A stretch of DNA of 64,000 nucleotides from Flavobacterium magnum (GCF_003055625.1 NZ_CP028811.1:3286001-3350000); one strand, 5' to 3'; numbered from the stretch's first letter, positions 17,001 through 26,136 are shown. Program-made: numbers and translations. Notes: a model not told the origin generated them from the letters alone.

Positions 17001-18800
17001 TGCTGTATTTACTTTCTGTAACTCGAAAGTAGTTTCTTCGTTGATCACATAATTCACCACGGAAGTTCCGTTCGGCTGGATCGTCGTCGTTTCTACAGTA
17101 GTGCCGTTGGAATCCGTTTTGGTGTAAGTGATCGTGGCGCCCACAGTTCCGGAAAACGCCAATGGGGAACTGATAGCAGGACATACCGAACCGCTTGCTG
17201 AATCAAACTGCGCCGTTGGGGTGTCGACAATTTCGAACGTAAATGAGGATTTGTAATTGGGGCATTCCGGAGTATAATAATAATCTACGGTGTAAGTCCC
17301 GGGAAGACTTTGCTCCAGATCGATATCACCCGTCACGCTGTCTACGTGCAAATCCGGCGAAGAGCCGACGAATTCCCCACCTTCGCTAAAAGGAGTAGAC
17401 TTGTGAACGGGCGAAGATAAGGCTCCCCCCTTGCATATGATCGGATCGTAATCGATAGTTCCTACCGGCTCGATCTTGTCAATAGTAAATGACTCTACAG
17501 TGTAACACCCCGATCCGGACCCGATTTCATCGACCCTGACATAAAGTGTTTTTGGAAGATCTGAGGCGTTAACAGGATAGGAGCTGATGTTGTTAATATA
17601 GTTGTTTGAACCATCATCCGCGGCTTGGTAGTCCTCGTAATAAGTGATTACGTAATCCAGCGGGTTCGGCACCCCGTCTAAAAAGAAACTGTCCTTATTG
17701 GCATCGACGATATAAGGCCCGTTATCGCCAGGACACGTAACTTTTTCAACCCCGTCCGGCGTAGGCAATGAAAAGCTCGATTGTACTGTGATGGGACCAC
17801 TGGTAAATGTTGCAGGCGCCGCACCCGGGTTATTGTAAGTTACAAAAGCTTCGAGCACATCTCCGGGCACCGTATTGGGTACCGCGATATTATCCACATT
17901 GCTGTTCGCGATAGGGTTACCGTTCAATGTCCACTGTATTGTAGCATTCTGAGGTCCGGCCGGCGTAAAACGGAAAGCTTTCCCGATGGCCGTAAAATTT
18001 GTACCGTTGCATCCCGGGGCTGCAATCCACTGGCTTCCGCTGTTATTGATCAACCCGATGATGCCCTTGCCTTGGTTCCATGGATTATACGGAACACGCC
18101 TTTTCACGAATACATCGATAATGTTGGTGGTTTCATAAAGCACCATTTGGTAAGTCTGCACACCGGCTACGTTCGTATTTGGGTTAATGCCGTCCGCAAA
18201 CTGCAGCACTTTGTTTACATTGAAGATGAATACCCTTCCCGGAGCCGTATTCTGTCCCTGGTCATACACATAATAGTTGATGGTCGTTTCCGGGTAAGGA
18301 AGGTCTGTAAAGTTGATGTCCTGCAGGATACCGAAGATAGCATTCCGAATCGTGGTCCCTCCGGGTAAACCGCCGCTTATAGGCCATGGACAGGTTTGCC
18401 CGGGAGCATAAGGGCCCGTCGTGTTAAAGCAGAGCACCCCGTTCGACCCAACTGACATCACATTATAACTATTTCCCCAGAAATTGAATGCAAAAGGCAG
18501 ATTAAACAGGTCGTCCGCCCAGAAGTCATCCTGGTTCCCATTGGTAGGGATCGGAATCAACGTAGAACCCGGCACAGGATCGAACGAATAAGGCGGGTTG
18601 TACGGAATTTCCTTTACGCTGTAAGCGGTTGTCGTATTTCCCGGAGTAAAATTGATAGAGGCCGTAGCCACACCGCTTCCGAAGCACCATGCAGCCTGTC
18701 CGCCATTGACCGCATCAACGTCCGGGGAGGCCAATTGGGCATACGTTGTACCATATAAACAACTAGCCAACAACGCAGTAAGTAACCTGTTTTTCATCAT
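14055..18800 (-). CDS. Giant secreted Ig-like repeat protein with T9SS type B (gliding-associated) C-terminal domain
   Basis: A 1581-residue cell-surface protein. The signal peptide is MMKNRLLTALLASCLYGTTYAQ. Residues about 60-280 form a globular domain found in many flavobacterial adhesins (FAFNFWGNSYNVMSVGSNG, FGILQDINF, VGIIGLINNSG). The middle is made of immunoglobulin-like modules: at least five share a pattern such as TQP....ICEGESFTLNV and TYEWKRQGV or TYDWRRNGV, with SGSYDVIV, and paired cysteines. The tail YPKYFTPNGDGIHDTWNIST to the final SIKR is the T9SS type B domain (CHU_C type), typically held by PorSS shuttle proteins. A role in adhesion, gliding or sugar binding is inferred. 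It ends at a clear terminator. Confidence 0.92.
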   Translation of the reverse strand: MMKNRLLTALLASCLYGTTYAQLASPDVDAVNGGQAAWCFGSGVATASINFTPGNTTTAYSVKEIPYNPPYSFDPVPGSTLIPIPTNGNQDDFWADDLFNLPFAFNFWGNSYNVMSVGSNGVLCFNTTGPYAPGQTCPWPISGGLPGGTTIRNAIFGILQDINFTDLPYPETTINYYVYDQGQNTAPGRVFIFNVNKVLQFADGINPNTNVAGVQTYQMVLYETTNIIDVFVKRRVPYNPWNQGKGIIGLINNSGSQWIAAPGCNGTNFTAIGKAFRFTPAGPQNATIQWTLNGNPIANSNVDNIAVPNTVPGDVLEAFVTYNNPGAAPATFTSGPITVQSSFSLPTPDGVEKVTCPGDNGPYIVDANKDSFFLDGVPNPLDYVITYYEDYQAADDGSNNYINNISSYPVNASDLPKTLYVRVDEIGSGSGCYTVESFTIDKIEPVGTIDYDPIICKGGALSSPVHKSTPFSEGGEFVGSSPDLHVDSVTGDIDLEQSLPGTYTVDYYYTPECPNYKSSFTFEIVDTPTAQFDSASGSVCPAISSPLAFSGTVGATITYTKTDSNGTTVETTTIQPNGTSVVNYVINEETTFELQKVNTATTPSCEYTFAPGTVVVFSIDPPSASIIDADDPAFCPGGSTNINIQGTAGGTVNYTGPTGTGTVQLDPSTGIGTINTQTLASQGSYVFTLDNITVPGCATTQPITGQSITIIVNPLPDVFTFTPATPTVCPGDNVLLDITGTANATVNFHDSSNAPFSYVIPSSGTGQIQVPASNYTLDSITSTDSCTRTLSQGVTISYFAPVAITTQPQTPTPICEGESFTLNVTASGDNLTYEWKRQGVTVQNGPSNTFVKNNALLADLGDYNVIVHGTCDDVTSSTVTVSIAPGPHFLTQPTVDPNYCTGSDIRLEVTTDNTDASTTYDWRRNGVSLGAPSSNTYDILGITAAENNANYTVVVTNPGCGSITSIPVTINVLKDTQILTQPVSGDVCQTGQINLTVAAEGDNLQYTWRRDNQVVQSGPSNAYIVNNPDPLTDSGSYDVIVTGTCGSPSSVTSAAAMVKVYQTPVILTQPQAPPTDLCAGMTLSLSVVASGDITQYQWKRNGVNVGTNSPTYTDSATVASEVADVYVCILSNPLCGEVSTDPVSVKVNQPPIITQQPVSKTVCVGEPIDLIIEVTGNVTYVWQHDGVDVSNDQVYHVDAAQLSDSGVYRCIVKSTSCPDVYSNPVTVVVRPLPDATIANGSESTICDNTGTDVIFTGTPNAIVTYTVNGGEEQTITLNPSGTARLLTGMLGETTTYSLVSVSANDNPPCPKALTGDAVVTVQQIPDPELDQDGYVCLDPTTGQTMMGSFYELNTGLTTADGYEFVWYLDNVEIAGATEGTYNAVAAGSYKVVITDTATGCTDSAMAPITTSTPPLTITAQVDTLFFADNASIIVTAMPASTDYEYRLDDGPWQSDNIFNGVRTSTTIDKSGNHTVYVRDTKACDELSYDVKVIDYPKYFTPNGDGIHDTWNISTLSNQPDAKIYIFDRFGKLLKQISSTNPTGWDGTYNGQPMAADDYWFVIKYTEQGVNKEFKAHFSIKR

Positions 18801-18903
18801 TGCAAGATTTTTTGACGCGTAAATTTAAAGATTAAATAACAAAAATTTCCCAAAGGAAAGATTTATTTTCTAAATACAACAGCCCAGTTTAATTTTACCC
18901 TAC

Positions 18904-18930
18904 TTGTTATTTAATATTATTTTATCTTTG
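18904..18930 (+). promoter_or_regulatory. Probable folE promoter (TTG-N16-TATCTTTG)
   Basis: TATCTTTG at 18923-18930 matches TAnnTTTG exactly, and TTG sits at 18904-18906, sixteen bases upstream, slightly shorter than the 17-23 usual for Flavobacterium. Transcription would start near 18937, about 32 bases before the folE ATG. Confidence 0.6.
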
Positions 18931-18968
18931 CTGGTGTAAAAAAAAATGCTTTTTACCTCCTAAACCCT

Positions 18969-19640
18969 ATGAGCAAAACAGACGACTCCCATGACGAGAT
19001 TGGGAACAACCACATCGCCACCAGCGCGGTGAACCCCATCAGGACGGATGCTTTCGACCTGAGTGACGACCAGAAGATCGAATCCATCAAAAAAGACGTG
19101 GAGCGTATCCTTACCACCCTCGGGATGGATCTCACCGATGACAGTCTTAAAGGCACGCCGAACCGCGTGGCAAAGATGTTTGTAAAGGAAATTTTTGGCG
19201 GGCTGAACCCTGTTAAGAAACCGGGCGCTTCCACCTTCAAAAACCATTATAAATATGGGGAGATGCTCGTAGAGAAAAACATCACGCTGTACTCGACCTG
19301 CGAACATCACCTTTTGCCGATCATCGGTCGGGCGCATATCGCCTACATTTCAAACGGCACGGTTGTCGGTTTATCCAAAATGAACCGCATCGTAGATTAT
19401 TATGCCAAAAGGCCGCAGGTACAGGAACGCCTGACGATGCAGATTGTACAGGAGCTGCAGAAGGTACTCAACACCGAAGATGTCGCCTGCGTAATCGATG
19501 CGAAACACCTTTGTGTAAACTCCCGCGGTATCCGCGATATCGAAAGCAGCACCATCACTTCAGAATTCTGCGGCAAATTCAAGGAAGCCCACGTGAGGAG
19601 GGAATTTTTGGATTACATCAAGCTCGATACCAAATTCTGA
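18969..19640 (+). CDS. folE: GTP cyclohydrolase I FolE
   Basis: A 223-residue enzyme that converts GTP to dihydroneopterin triphosphate, the first step of folate synthesis, as a cytoplasmic homodecamer. Zinc ligands Cys111, His114 and Cys182 are visible (STCEHHLLP and KHLCVNSRG). GTP-site residues in GLSKMNRIVDYYAKRPQVQERLT and SRGIRDIESST are intact. The N-terminal 40 residues are polar and low in conservation, as usual. It carries the best promoter in this part of the window (18904-18930) and is followed by cysS after 86 bases; whether they share a transcript is open. Length is normal. Confidence 0.95.
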   Translation: MSKTDDSHDEIGNNHIATSAVNPIRTDAFDLSDDQKIESIKKDVERILTTLGMDLTDDSLKGTPNRVAKMFVKEIFGGLNPVKKPGASTFKNHYKYGEMLVEKNITLYSTCEHHLLPIIGRAHIAYISNGTVVGLSKMNRIVDYYAKRPQVQERLTMQIVQELQKVLNTEDVACVIDAKHLCVNSRGIRDIESSTITSEFCGKFKEAHVRREFLDYIKLDTKF

Positions 19641-19726
19641 CACAGAACCTGAATTTTAATCATAACGTTTGATTGGCCGCGGCAATCTGCCTATATTTAG
19701 ACATCCAATCATTAAATTTATACCGA

Positions 19727-21205
19727 ATGCCACTGTACAAGCAACATCCCTTAAAGATTTACAATTCCCTGAGCGGGGAAAAAGAAGTTTTCACGCCAAT
19801 TCATGAAGGCAATGTGGGGATGTATGTTTGCGGCCCGACGGTTTACAGCAATGTACACCTGGGCAACGTGCGCACGTTCATGTCTTTCGATATGATTTTC
19901 AGGTACTTCAGGCACCTCGATTATAAGGTGCGGTATGTGCGCAATATTACCGATGTGGGCCATATGGTCGACGATGTCGATGACGGCGAGGATAAGATCG
20001 CGAAAAAGGCCCGCCTCGAACAGCTTGAACCAATGGAAATCGTGCAGCGGTACACGGTTGACTTTCATGACATCCTTGACAAATTCAACTTTTTGCCGCC
20101 AAGCATTGAGCCGACCGCAACAGGCCACATCATTGAGCAGATTGAAATCGTAAAGGTCATTCTTGAAAAAGGTCTCGCTTATGAATCGAACGGTTCGGTG
20201 TATTTTGATGTGGTGAAGTTCAACGAGCACAACCACTACGGAAAGCTCAGCGGCCGCAATATTGAAGATATGATGGCCAATTCGCGCGAGCTTGACGGAC
20301 AATCCGATAAAAAGAACCCGCAGGATTTCGCCCTCTGGAAAAAAGCGGAGCCTGAGCACATCATGCGCTGGCCATCGCCCTGGAGTGACGGTTTCCCCGG
20401 ATGGCATCTTGAATGTACGGCGATGAGCACCAAATACCTCGGCAACCATTTCGACATACACGGCGGCGGCATGGACCTCAAATTCCCTCATCACGAGTGC
20501 GAAATCGCACAGAACGAGGCGGCGACCGGCAACACACCGGTCAATTACTGGATGCACGCCAATATGTTGACGCTAAACGGAAAGAAAATGGCCAAATCGA
20601 CTGGAAACAACATCCTGCCGGGCGAAATACTCAGCGGCGACAACCCGTTCCTGAGCAAGGCTTTCTCAGCTTCCGTAGCACGCTTTTTTATGATGCAGGC
20701 CCATTACCGCAGCATCCTGGATTTTTCAGACGAAGCGATCATCGCTGCCGAAAAAGGATTTAACCGACTCATGGAAGCGATGGACAACCTGCTTACCCTG
20801 TCATCCGCCGGCAGCTCGACGATCGATATAAAATCCTGGGAAGACAGCTGCTACGAAGCAATGAACGACGATTTCAACACGCCGATCCTGATCGCTAACC
20901 TGTTCGAAGGCGTACGTTTCATCAATATTTTGAAAGACGGCAGCGCCACGTTATCAGCTCATGATTTGAAGCAGTTCAGCAAGCTCATGCATGCATTTGT
21001 GTTCGATGTCCTCGGGCTCGAAAATGAAAAACGCATTGGAGGGCACAACGACAAACTGGAAGGTGCCATCAACCTGCTTATCGACATGCGCAACCAGGCT
21101 AGGGTAAATAAGGATTTTGCACTTTCCGACCGGATCCGTGACCAGTTGATTGCATTGGGCATCCAGCTTAAGGACGGTAAGGACGGTACTACTTTCACCA
21201 TTTAA
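19727..21205 (+). CDS. cysS: Cysteinyl-tRNA synthetase CysS
   Basis: A 492-residue class I aminoacyl-tRNA synthetase that charges tRNA-Cys. The start at 19727 ([13 protein letters not shown]) is preferred to an upstream in-frame ATG at 19673, which would add 18 residues of low conservation. The HIGH-type signature is HLGN in [11 protein letters not shown], and the KMSKS-type signature is KMAKS in [10 protein letters not shown]. Zinc ligands are in CGPTVY (Cys), HLECTAMS (Cys) and [10 protein letters not shown] (His and Cys/Glu). The C-terminal helical domain ends near [20 protein letters not shown] box at 19692-19699, one base from the TAnnTTTG consensus, may be its promoter. yidD follows after three bases, so those two are probably co-transcribed. 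Confidence 0.95.
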   Translation: MPLYKQHPLKIYNSLSGEKEVFTPIHEGNVGMYVCGPTVYSNVHLGNVRTFMSFDMIFRYFRHLDYKVRYVRNITDVGHMVDDVDDGEDKIAKKARLEQLEPMEIVQRYTVDFHDILDKFNFLPPSIEPTATGHIIEQIEIVKVILEKGLAYESNGSVYFDVVKFNEHNHYGKLSGRNIEDMMANSRELDGQSDKKNPQDFALWKKAEPEHIMRWPSPWSDGFPGWHLECTAMSTKYLGNHFDIHGGGMDLKFPHHECEIAQNEAATGNTPVNYWMHANMLTLNGKKMAKSTGNNILPGEILSGDNPFLSKAFSASVARFFMMQAHYRSILDFSDEAIIAAEKGFNRLMEAMDNLLTLSSAGSSTIDIKSWEDSCYEAMNDDFNTPILIANLFEGVRFINILKDGSATLSAHDLKQFSKLMHAFVFDVLGLENEKRIGGHNDKLEGAINLLIDMRNQARVNKDFALSDRIRDQLIALGIQLKDGKDGTTFTI

Positions 21206-21208
21206 CCG

Positions 21209-21460
21209 ATGAATGCCGGTAAGGTCGCGATATGGCCGTTTGTGTTTTTGGTGCGCGCGTACCAGACCATTCTATCCCCGCTCCTTCCCTCAGTATGCCG
21301 CTTCCAGCCCACCTGCTCCTCGTATATGATCGAATCGCTAAAAGTACATGGCCTTTTGAAAGGGCTGTATCTGGGCATCAAAAGGATCCTGAGTTGCCAT
21401 CCGTGGGGTGGTTCAGGGTATGACCCGGTACCACAGAAGCGATGTGACGGAAAACATTAA
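21209..21460 (+). CDS. yidD: Membrane protein insertion efficiency factor YidD
   Basis: An 83-residue protein of the YidD (DUF37, HAF-like) family, thought to aid YidC-dependent insertion of inner-membrane proteins. Family markers are [22 protein letters not shown] and [15 protein letters not shown], then [18 protein letters not shown]. The family's three cysteines (VCRFQPTC and LSCHP) are all present. The N-terminal residues probably form an amphipathic membrane-bound helix. It follows cysS after three bases and precedes lgt, an order that puts a tRNA synthetase and two envelope genes on one strand. In many bacteria yidD sits between rnpA and yidC instead, so this location is atypical but common in Bacteroidetes. 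Confidence 0.93.
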   Translation: MNAGKVAIWPFVFLVRAYQTILSPLLPSVCRFQPTCSSYMIESLKVHGLLKGLYLGIKRILSCHPWGGSGYDPVPQKRCDGKH

Positions 21461-21525
21461 CCATATTTTTAGCAATCCATACACCGTAAACCTTAATTTT
21501 ACGCTGCAAATTTGAAAACCAAACT

Positions 21526-22466
21526 ATGACACCATTTTTATCCATCGTATGGAACCAATCTGAAGGCATTGACCTCGGTTTTTTCACAGTACGTTATTAC
21601 AGCCTGATGTTCGTGATCGCTTTCGGACTCGGCTGGTACATTATGAAAAAATATTCATCCGCGAAAATGAACCCATTGAAAAACTCGACAGCATCTTTAT
21701 CTGGACAGCATTGGCGACGCTCGTGGGGGCAAGGCTGGGACAGGTGTTTTTTTACGACTGGGATTATTTCAGCGAGCATCCTGCCGAGATATTCCTGCCG
21801 TTCAGGTTTAACCCGTTCCGTTTTACTGGTTTTAGCGGACTGGCAAGCCACGGGGCGGCCCTGATGATCATTATCTGCATGTATTTTTTCAGTAAAAAAG
21901 TGATGAAGCGCCCTTTACTATGGGTACTGGACCGCGTGGTCATCCCGGTTGCAAGTGGCGCCATTTTTGTGCGGATCGGGAATTTTTTCAACTCTGAGAT
22001 ATACGGGCACCAAACCACCGGCAATAAATTCTATTCGGTGAAATTTATACGCGAAAGCGAATTCTGGAACAGGCACGACCTGTTGAAATTGACCAACAGT
22101 ACCGAAGAACACGAGGCATTCAGTAAACTGACTACCGATCCGGCTTTCGCCAAAATTGTCGAGGCCATCCCATACCGCCATCCGTCGCAGTTGTACGAGG
22201 CATTCGGATATATTTTTGTATTCCTGATCCTTTTTTATGCGTATTGGCGCACAGACGCCCGCCAACGTCCGGGATTGCTGTTTGGCCTGTTCCTGATTAT
22301 GTTATTCACCGTGCGATTCATAGTGGAATTTGTAAAAGAAAGTCAGGGCGGATTTGAAAGCGACCTCGGATTGCTTTCTACGGGGCAATGGCTGAGTATA
22401 CCGTTTGTGCTTGTCGGGTTGTTCTTCGTAATCCGCGCGAAGAAATACCCGGAAGGCATATTATAA
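21526..22466 (+). CDS. lgt: Prolipoprotein diacylglyceryl transferase Lgt, frameshifted as given
   Basis: Lgt adds diacylglycerol to the lipobox cysteine of lipoproteins in the inner membrane. The first frame starts at 21526 (MTPFLSIVWNQSEGIDLGFF, then RYYSLMFVIAFGLGWYIMKK) and leaves the correct frame at an A6 run (21646-21651). One extra A would restore MKKIFIRENEPIEKLDS, joining the second frame, which is open to 22466 and holds the family motifs: SGLASHGAAL, RIGNFFNSEIYG and RHPSQLYEAFGY. Together the two parts give about 313 residues, the normal length. Without the fix the upstream part would end at 21864 after about 50 residues of wrong-frame sequence. The second part alone lacks the first membrane spans. 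I favour a homopolymer error or a recent mutation over a used frameshift. Confidence 0.88.
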
Positions 22467-22491
22467 TCACGGAAATCAAAACCACAATAAC

Positions 22492-22520
22492 GCCCGGAGC
22501 CTCTGCTTCGGGCTTTTTTT
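22492..22520 (+). terminator. Intrinsic terminator after lgt
   Basis: GCCCGGAGC (22492-22500) pairs with GCTTCGGGC (22505-22513) with one G-U pair around a four-base CTCT loop, followed by seven T residues (22514-22520). Confidence 0.9.
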
Positions 22521-22890
22521 ATGCCTTGACCTGAGAAACCCATTTGAGCAGCGATGAGAATGGATTGAAACGTGGCGGAAAAGGTTTAATGAGATGAATC
22601 AGACGCACAAAGCATGGATCAGTTTGGCTGTACATTCAGATTGGAAGATTCCACAGCTGTCCGCAGACATCATTACAGGTCCGAAGATTTCGGCAGGCCC
22701 CGGAAGAATCTGCCAAGAGATGTTTGAAGTCGATTTTGTTCCAGATAGCATTTACAAGCTATTTCCGTCCTTCTTGTATGTTGCCGTGAAGCGTTAGCAG
22801 TTTTTACTTCTTCGGTTACAAATCACGGGTTAAGGACGAACTGCGAAGGGTTGCAGGAGTTTCTTCTGCGGAAGCGGAATAAAAATACAA
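22521..22890. other. Gene-poor stretch with fragmentary open frames, no supported gene
   Basis: This 370-base stretch has no recognisable gene. The plus strand has a 67-codon frame (22594-22797, MNQTHKAWISLAVHSDWKIP...), and the minus strand has a 38-codon frame (22635-22519) ending RLIHLIKPFPPRFNPFSS and then LLKWVSQVKA. In the other minus frames short open pieces run into each other at stops (for example NDVCGQLWNLPI). That pattern fits a decayed gene or a non-coding element more than a working gene. A possible hairpin GGCAG/CTGCC lies near 22690-22718. No family match can be claimed. Confidence 0.4.
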
Positions 22891-22892
22891 TC

Positions 22893-22925
22893 AAAAAAAA
22901 TGCCCGGGCTTTCACCAGGGCATTT
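22893..22925 (-). terminator. Intrinsic terminator of secDF
   Basis: On the minus strand AAATGCCC (22925-22918) pairs with GGGCATTT (22905-22898), with further pairing possible inside the twelve-base loop, followed by a T run (A8 at 22893-22900 on the plus strand). It lies 22 bases after the secDF stop. Confidence 0.88.
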
Positions 22926-22946
22926 CAATATCAAAAAGTTTAAAAT

Positions 22947-25910
22947 TTAAGCGTTGTGCTCCGCTTCAATCCTGTCGTGCTCTGCCTTTGAAATGGTATC
23001 ACACAATACAGGTGTTGCGATGAACAGCGACGAGTATGTACCTACAACGATACCCACAAGCATCGCGAAGACGAACCCACGGATGGAATCACCACCGAAG
23101 ATAAACATGATCGCCAGTACCATAATCATGGTCAACGAGGTATTAATGGTCCTCGACATGGTCGTATTGATCGATTTGTTTACGATTTCATTGAAAGTAC
23201 CTTTGGTTTTACCACCAAGGAATTCCCTCACCCTGTCAAATACGATTACGGTGTCATTCATCGAGTATCCGATAACCGTCAGGATCGCAGCGATGAAGTG
23301 TTGGTCGATTTCCATGCCCCATGGCAGGTATTTCCAGAGTAAAGAGTAGATACCCAATACGAAGATCACGTCATGCGCAACCGCAGCGATCGCACCTAAG
23401 CTGTACTGCCATTTCCTGAACGAGATCATCAGGTAAAGGAACACGATGGCCATCGCACCAAGTACCGCCCAGTACGCATTGGTCTTGATATCGGCAGCTA
23501 CCGTTGGGCCCACTTTAGAGGATTGTACAACGCCAAGTGTTTTACCGTCGTATGGGTTGGTGAATTTATCGTAAGTCATGTCGGCACCGTAATGCTTCTT
23601 CAAACCTTCGAATAACTTCTGGTTCACCTCCTGGTCTACCTCAGTACCGTGTTGCTCAATCTTGTATTTGGTCGTAATCTTCAATTGTGACGGGTTTCCG
23701 AATACTTTTGCTTCAGCGCTTCCGAAAATGCCTTTGAGCTCGTCAGCGATTTCTTCAGCAGGCACTGCTTTTTCAAAACGAACCTGGAAAGTCCTTCCAC
23801 CAAGGAAGTCTGTACCGTAGTTCACGCCATTTGTCGCCAACGAAGCCACACTTACGATGACTACCGTAGCAGAGAAGATATACGTCCATTTCTTAATCCC
23901 AAGGAAATCAAAATGGAAGTTCGTAAACCATTTCTTTGACATGCCGGTAACAAACGTGAGGTTATTTTTCCTCCCTGTACTCCAGTCAAGCAAAATCCGC
24001 GTAATGAAAATCGAAGTGAACAAAGAGGTAATGATACCAATCAACAACGTAATCGCAAAACCTTTAATCGGTCCGGTTCCGAAAACGACAAGCACAATAC
24101 CGGTAAGGATGTGGGTGACGTTGGCATCGATAATCGAACGCATCGCACCTTTCCATCCGAAAGAGGCCCTGATGGCTTCGTCGAGTGGCTTTCCGGCACG
24201 CAATTCTTCTTTTGCCCTTTCATAGATAATGATGTTTGCATCCACGGCAGTACCCATGGTCAAAACGATACCGGCAATACCTGGAAGCGTCAATACAAAT
24301 CCAAAGCTTACCATCACACCGAAAAGGAATAACAGGTTTACAGCCAATGCGATGTTGGCATACCAACCGGCTTTACCATAATATACAATCATCCACAAGG
24401 ATACCAGCAACAATCCTACGATAGAGGAATTGATACCATGATCAATCGCTTCCTGTCCTAAGGATGGCCCTACGATCTCAGACTGGATAATTTCAGCGGA
24501 AGCAGGTAATTTACCAGCCCTTAATACATTCGCTAAATCTTTGGTTTCAGTAACATCAAAACTTCCTGTGATTTCTGACCTTCCTCCGGCAATCGGGCCG
24601 TTGCTCACGCCCGGCGCAGAATATACAATGTCATCAAGCACTATGGCAATATTACTTTTTTGGGTAGACGCCGTTCCGGTCATTACTTCCCAGATCCTGG
24701 CTCCGGTCAGGTTCATCTGCATGTTTACTGACGGACGCCCGTATTGGTCGAACGTATCCTGAGCATCGGTAATCACGCCACCGCTCATTGGTGCGGTATC
24801 ATCACGGTTTCCTTTCAGCGCATATAGAGCGAAAGTTTCAATCTCCTTTTTGTCCTTATCCAATTCAGTCACCGGTTTGCCCCATACAAATTTCACGTAA
24901 CGCAGGTTTGCAGGCAGCAACGCTTTCATATCAGGCCTTTTCAGGTAACTGTTGATCGCAGCAGTATCTTTTTTCTGGTAACTGCCCAGCATTGGCGAAG
25001 GCGTAGGCGTCATTTTATCGAACAATGGACCCCTTGACTGATCCGCTTTAGCCGAATCCTTATTCTCTGCCAGCAATTTAGATACGTCGTCTTTCGCTTT
25101 TGTAGTATCAACGGCTGTTGTAGCAGCGGTTTTGGTTTCTGTCTTTTTCAGGGCTTCGTTGATGGCATTAAGATATCCGCCCACTTCCTCAGCCTTGTAG
25201 GTTTCCCAAAATTCCAATTGTGCCGTACCGGCAACGAGTTTCTTGATACGATCCTGGTCTTTGGCGCCCGGAAGCTCAATCAGGATCCTTCCTGACTCGC
25301 CCAGTTTCTGGATGTTAGGCTGTGTAACGCCGAATTGATCGATACGCTTCCTCAATACGTCGAACGCACTGTCTACAGATTCGTCTACTTTCTTGCGGAT
25401 TACCTTCTCGGCTTCCTTGTCGGTCATCTCAAAGTTGATACCATCCTTACCTTCAAGATTCCTGTTCGCAAAAATATCAGGCGATGCCAGTCTGATAGTC
25501 CCATTGGCATTTGCAGCAAAGGCCTCGAAGAAGGCATCAATATATGTCTGATTACCGGCCTGGTTTTTCGTAGCATCGTCAAGCGACTTGTTGAAAACCG
25601 GATTTTTTGAGTAGTTTGACAGTCCTTTCAGGATGTCCTTTACAGAAATCTGGAGCTGGATATTCATTCCGCCTTCCAAATCAAGGCCTTTGTTGATTTT
25701 TTTGCCTTTTACATCATTATAGGTATAAAATAAAAAAACTTTTTCTTTCCCGATGGAATCCAGGTATCTAAGTTCTTTCTGTGAATCACCTTTAGCATAC
25801 TCTTTTGCCTTGGATTCAACACTGTCTGCCACAAATGTGAAAGAAAGTTGGTAAATACTTACCAATGCAAATATGATTGCAAAAAATTTAACGAGTCCTC
25901 TATTCTGCAT
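22947..25910 (-). CDS. secDF: Fused protein translocase subunit SecDF
   Basis: A 987-residue inner-membrane protein joining SecD and SecF, which use the proton motive force to help SecYEG complete export. The SecD half has the first helix, then GLDLEGGMNIQLQISV near 75, a long periplasmic P1 region with FDVLRKRIDQFGVTQPNIQ near 190, and MGTAVDANIIIYERAKEEL near 565. The SecF half has NGVNYGTDFLGGRTFQVRF near 695 and TVIGYSMNDTVIVFDRVREF near 880. About twelve membrane spans are evident. The fusion is usual in Bacteroidetes. An Ala/Lys/Asp-rich insert (about 255-290) lies in the P1 region. The gene is single, with its own promoter at 26035-26065 and a terminator at 22893. Confidence 0.96.
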   Translation of the reverse strand: MQNRGLVKFFAIIFALVSIYQLSFTFVADSVESKAKEYAKGDSQKELRYLDSIGKEKVFLFYTYNDVKGKKINKGLDLEGGMNIQLQISVKDILKGLSNYSKNPVFNKSLDDATKNQAGNQTYIDAFFEAFAANANGTIRLASPDIFANRNLEGKDGINFEMTDKEAEKVIRKKVDESVDSAFDVLRKRIDQFGVTQPNIQKLGESGRILIELPGAKDQDRIKKLVAGTAQLEFWETYKAEEVGGYLNAINEALKKTETKTAATTAVDTTKAKDDVSKLLAENKDSAKADQSRGPLFDKMTPTPSPMLGSYQKKDTAAINSYLKRPDMKALLPANLRYVKFVWGKPVTELDKDKKEIETFALYALKGNRDDTAPMSGGVITDAQDTFDQYGRPSVNMQMNLTGARIWEVMTGTASTQKSNIAIVLDDIVYSAPGVSNGPIAGGRSEITGSFDVTETKDLANVLRAGKLPASAEIIQSEIVGPSLGQEAIDHGINSSIVGLLLVSLWMIVYYGKAGWYANIALAVNLLFLFGVMVSFGFVLTLPGIAGIVLTMGTAVDANIIIYERAKEELRAGKPLDEAIRASFGWKGAMRSIIDANVTHILTGIVLVVFGTGPIKGFAITLLIGIITSLFTSIFITRILLDWSTGRKNNLTFVTGMSKKWFTNFHFDFLGIKKWTYIFSATVVIVSVASLATNGVNYGTDFLGGRTFQVRFEKAVPAEEIADELKGIFGSAEAKVFGNPSQLKITTKYKIEQHGTEVDQEVNQKLFEGLKKHYGADMTYDKFTNPYDGKTLGVVQSSKVGPTVAADIKTNAYWAVLGAMAIVFLYLMISFRKWQYSLGAIAAVAHDVIFVLGIYSLLWKYLPWGMEIDQHFIAAILTVIGYSMNDTVIVFDRVREFLGGKTKGTFNEIVNKSINTTMSRTINTSLTMIMVLAIMFIFGGDSIRGFVFAMLVGIVVGTYSSLFIATPVLCDTISKAEHDRIEAEHNA

Positions 25911-26034
25911 TATTACTGAAATTAATTAATTTTTGTTCTCTTATTTTGGTTTAAACTGTTAAAATAATCCTATTTTAAATGCTGTGTTAAGAAAAAGATA
26001 AAATTGTTGATTTTACCCAATTTTTACAACCGGG

Positions 26035-26065
26035 CAAATATATAATTAACCTTATGATTAACCAA
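26035..26065 (-). promoter_or_regulatory. Probable secDF promoter (TTG-N20-TATATTTG)
   Basis: On the minus strand TATATTTG (26042-26035) is preceded by TTG (26065-26063) twenty bases upstream, a good Flavobacterium match. The predicted start near 26028 leaves an AT-rich leader of about 115 bases with no ATG. A poorer box (TATCTTTT near 25998) could give a shorter leader. Confidence 0.6.
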
Positions 26066-26086
26066 TTAATTTTATCAATAAATCTC

Positions 26087-26112
26087 AAAAAAAAGACTGC
26101 AAGATTGCAGCC
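26087..26112 (-). terminator. Intrinsic terminator of mdh
   Basis: On the minus strand GGCTGCAA (26112-26105) pairs with TTGCAGTC (26102-26095) with one G-U pair around a very short loop, followed by T residues (A8 at 26087-26094 on the plus strand). It sits 24 bases after the mdh stop. Confidence 0.85.
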
Positions 26113-26136
26113 TTCTTCCTTAAACTATTAAAACGT

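Noticed and set aside
19751..20557. A 268-codon minus-strand frame inside cysS
   Set aside because: It is the shadow of a conserved tRNA synthetase; no start signal and no recognisable domain.
21646..21651. Programmed -1 frameshift in lgt
   Set aside because: The site (ATG AAA AAA TAT) is not a strong slippery heptamer, and no clear downstream stem-loop is visible, so I do not claim it; a homopolymer error is simpler.
22594..22797. A 67-codon plus-strand gene between lgt and secDF
   Set aside because: No recognised motif, and the other strand also has short open pieces; kept only as part of the unexplained stretch.
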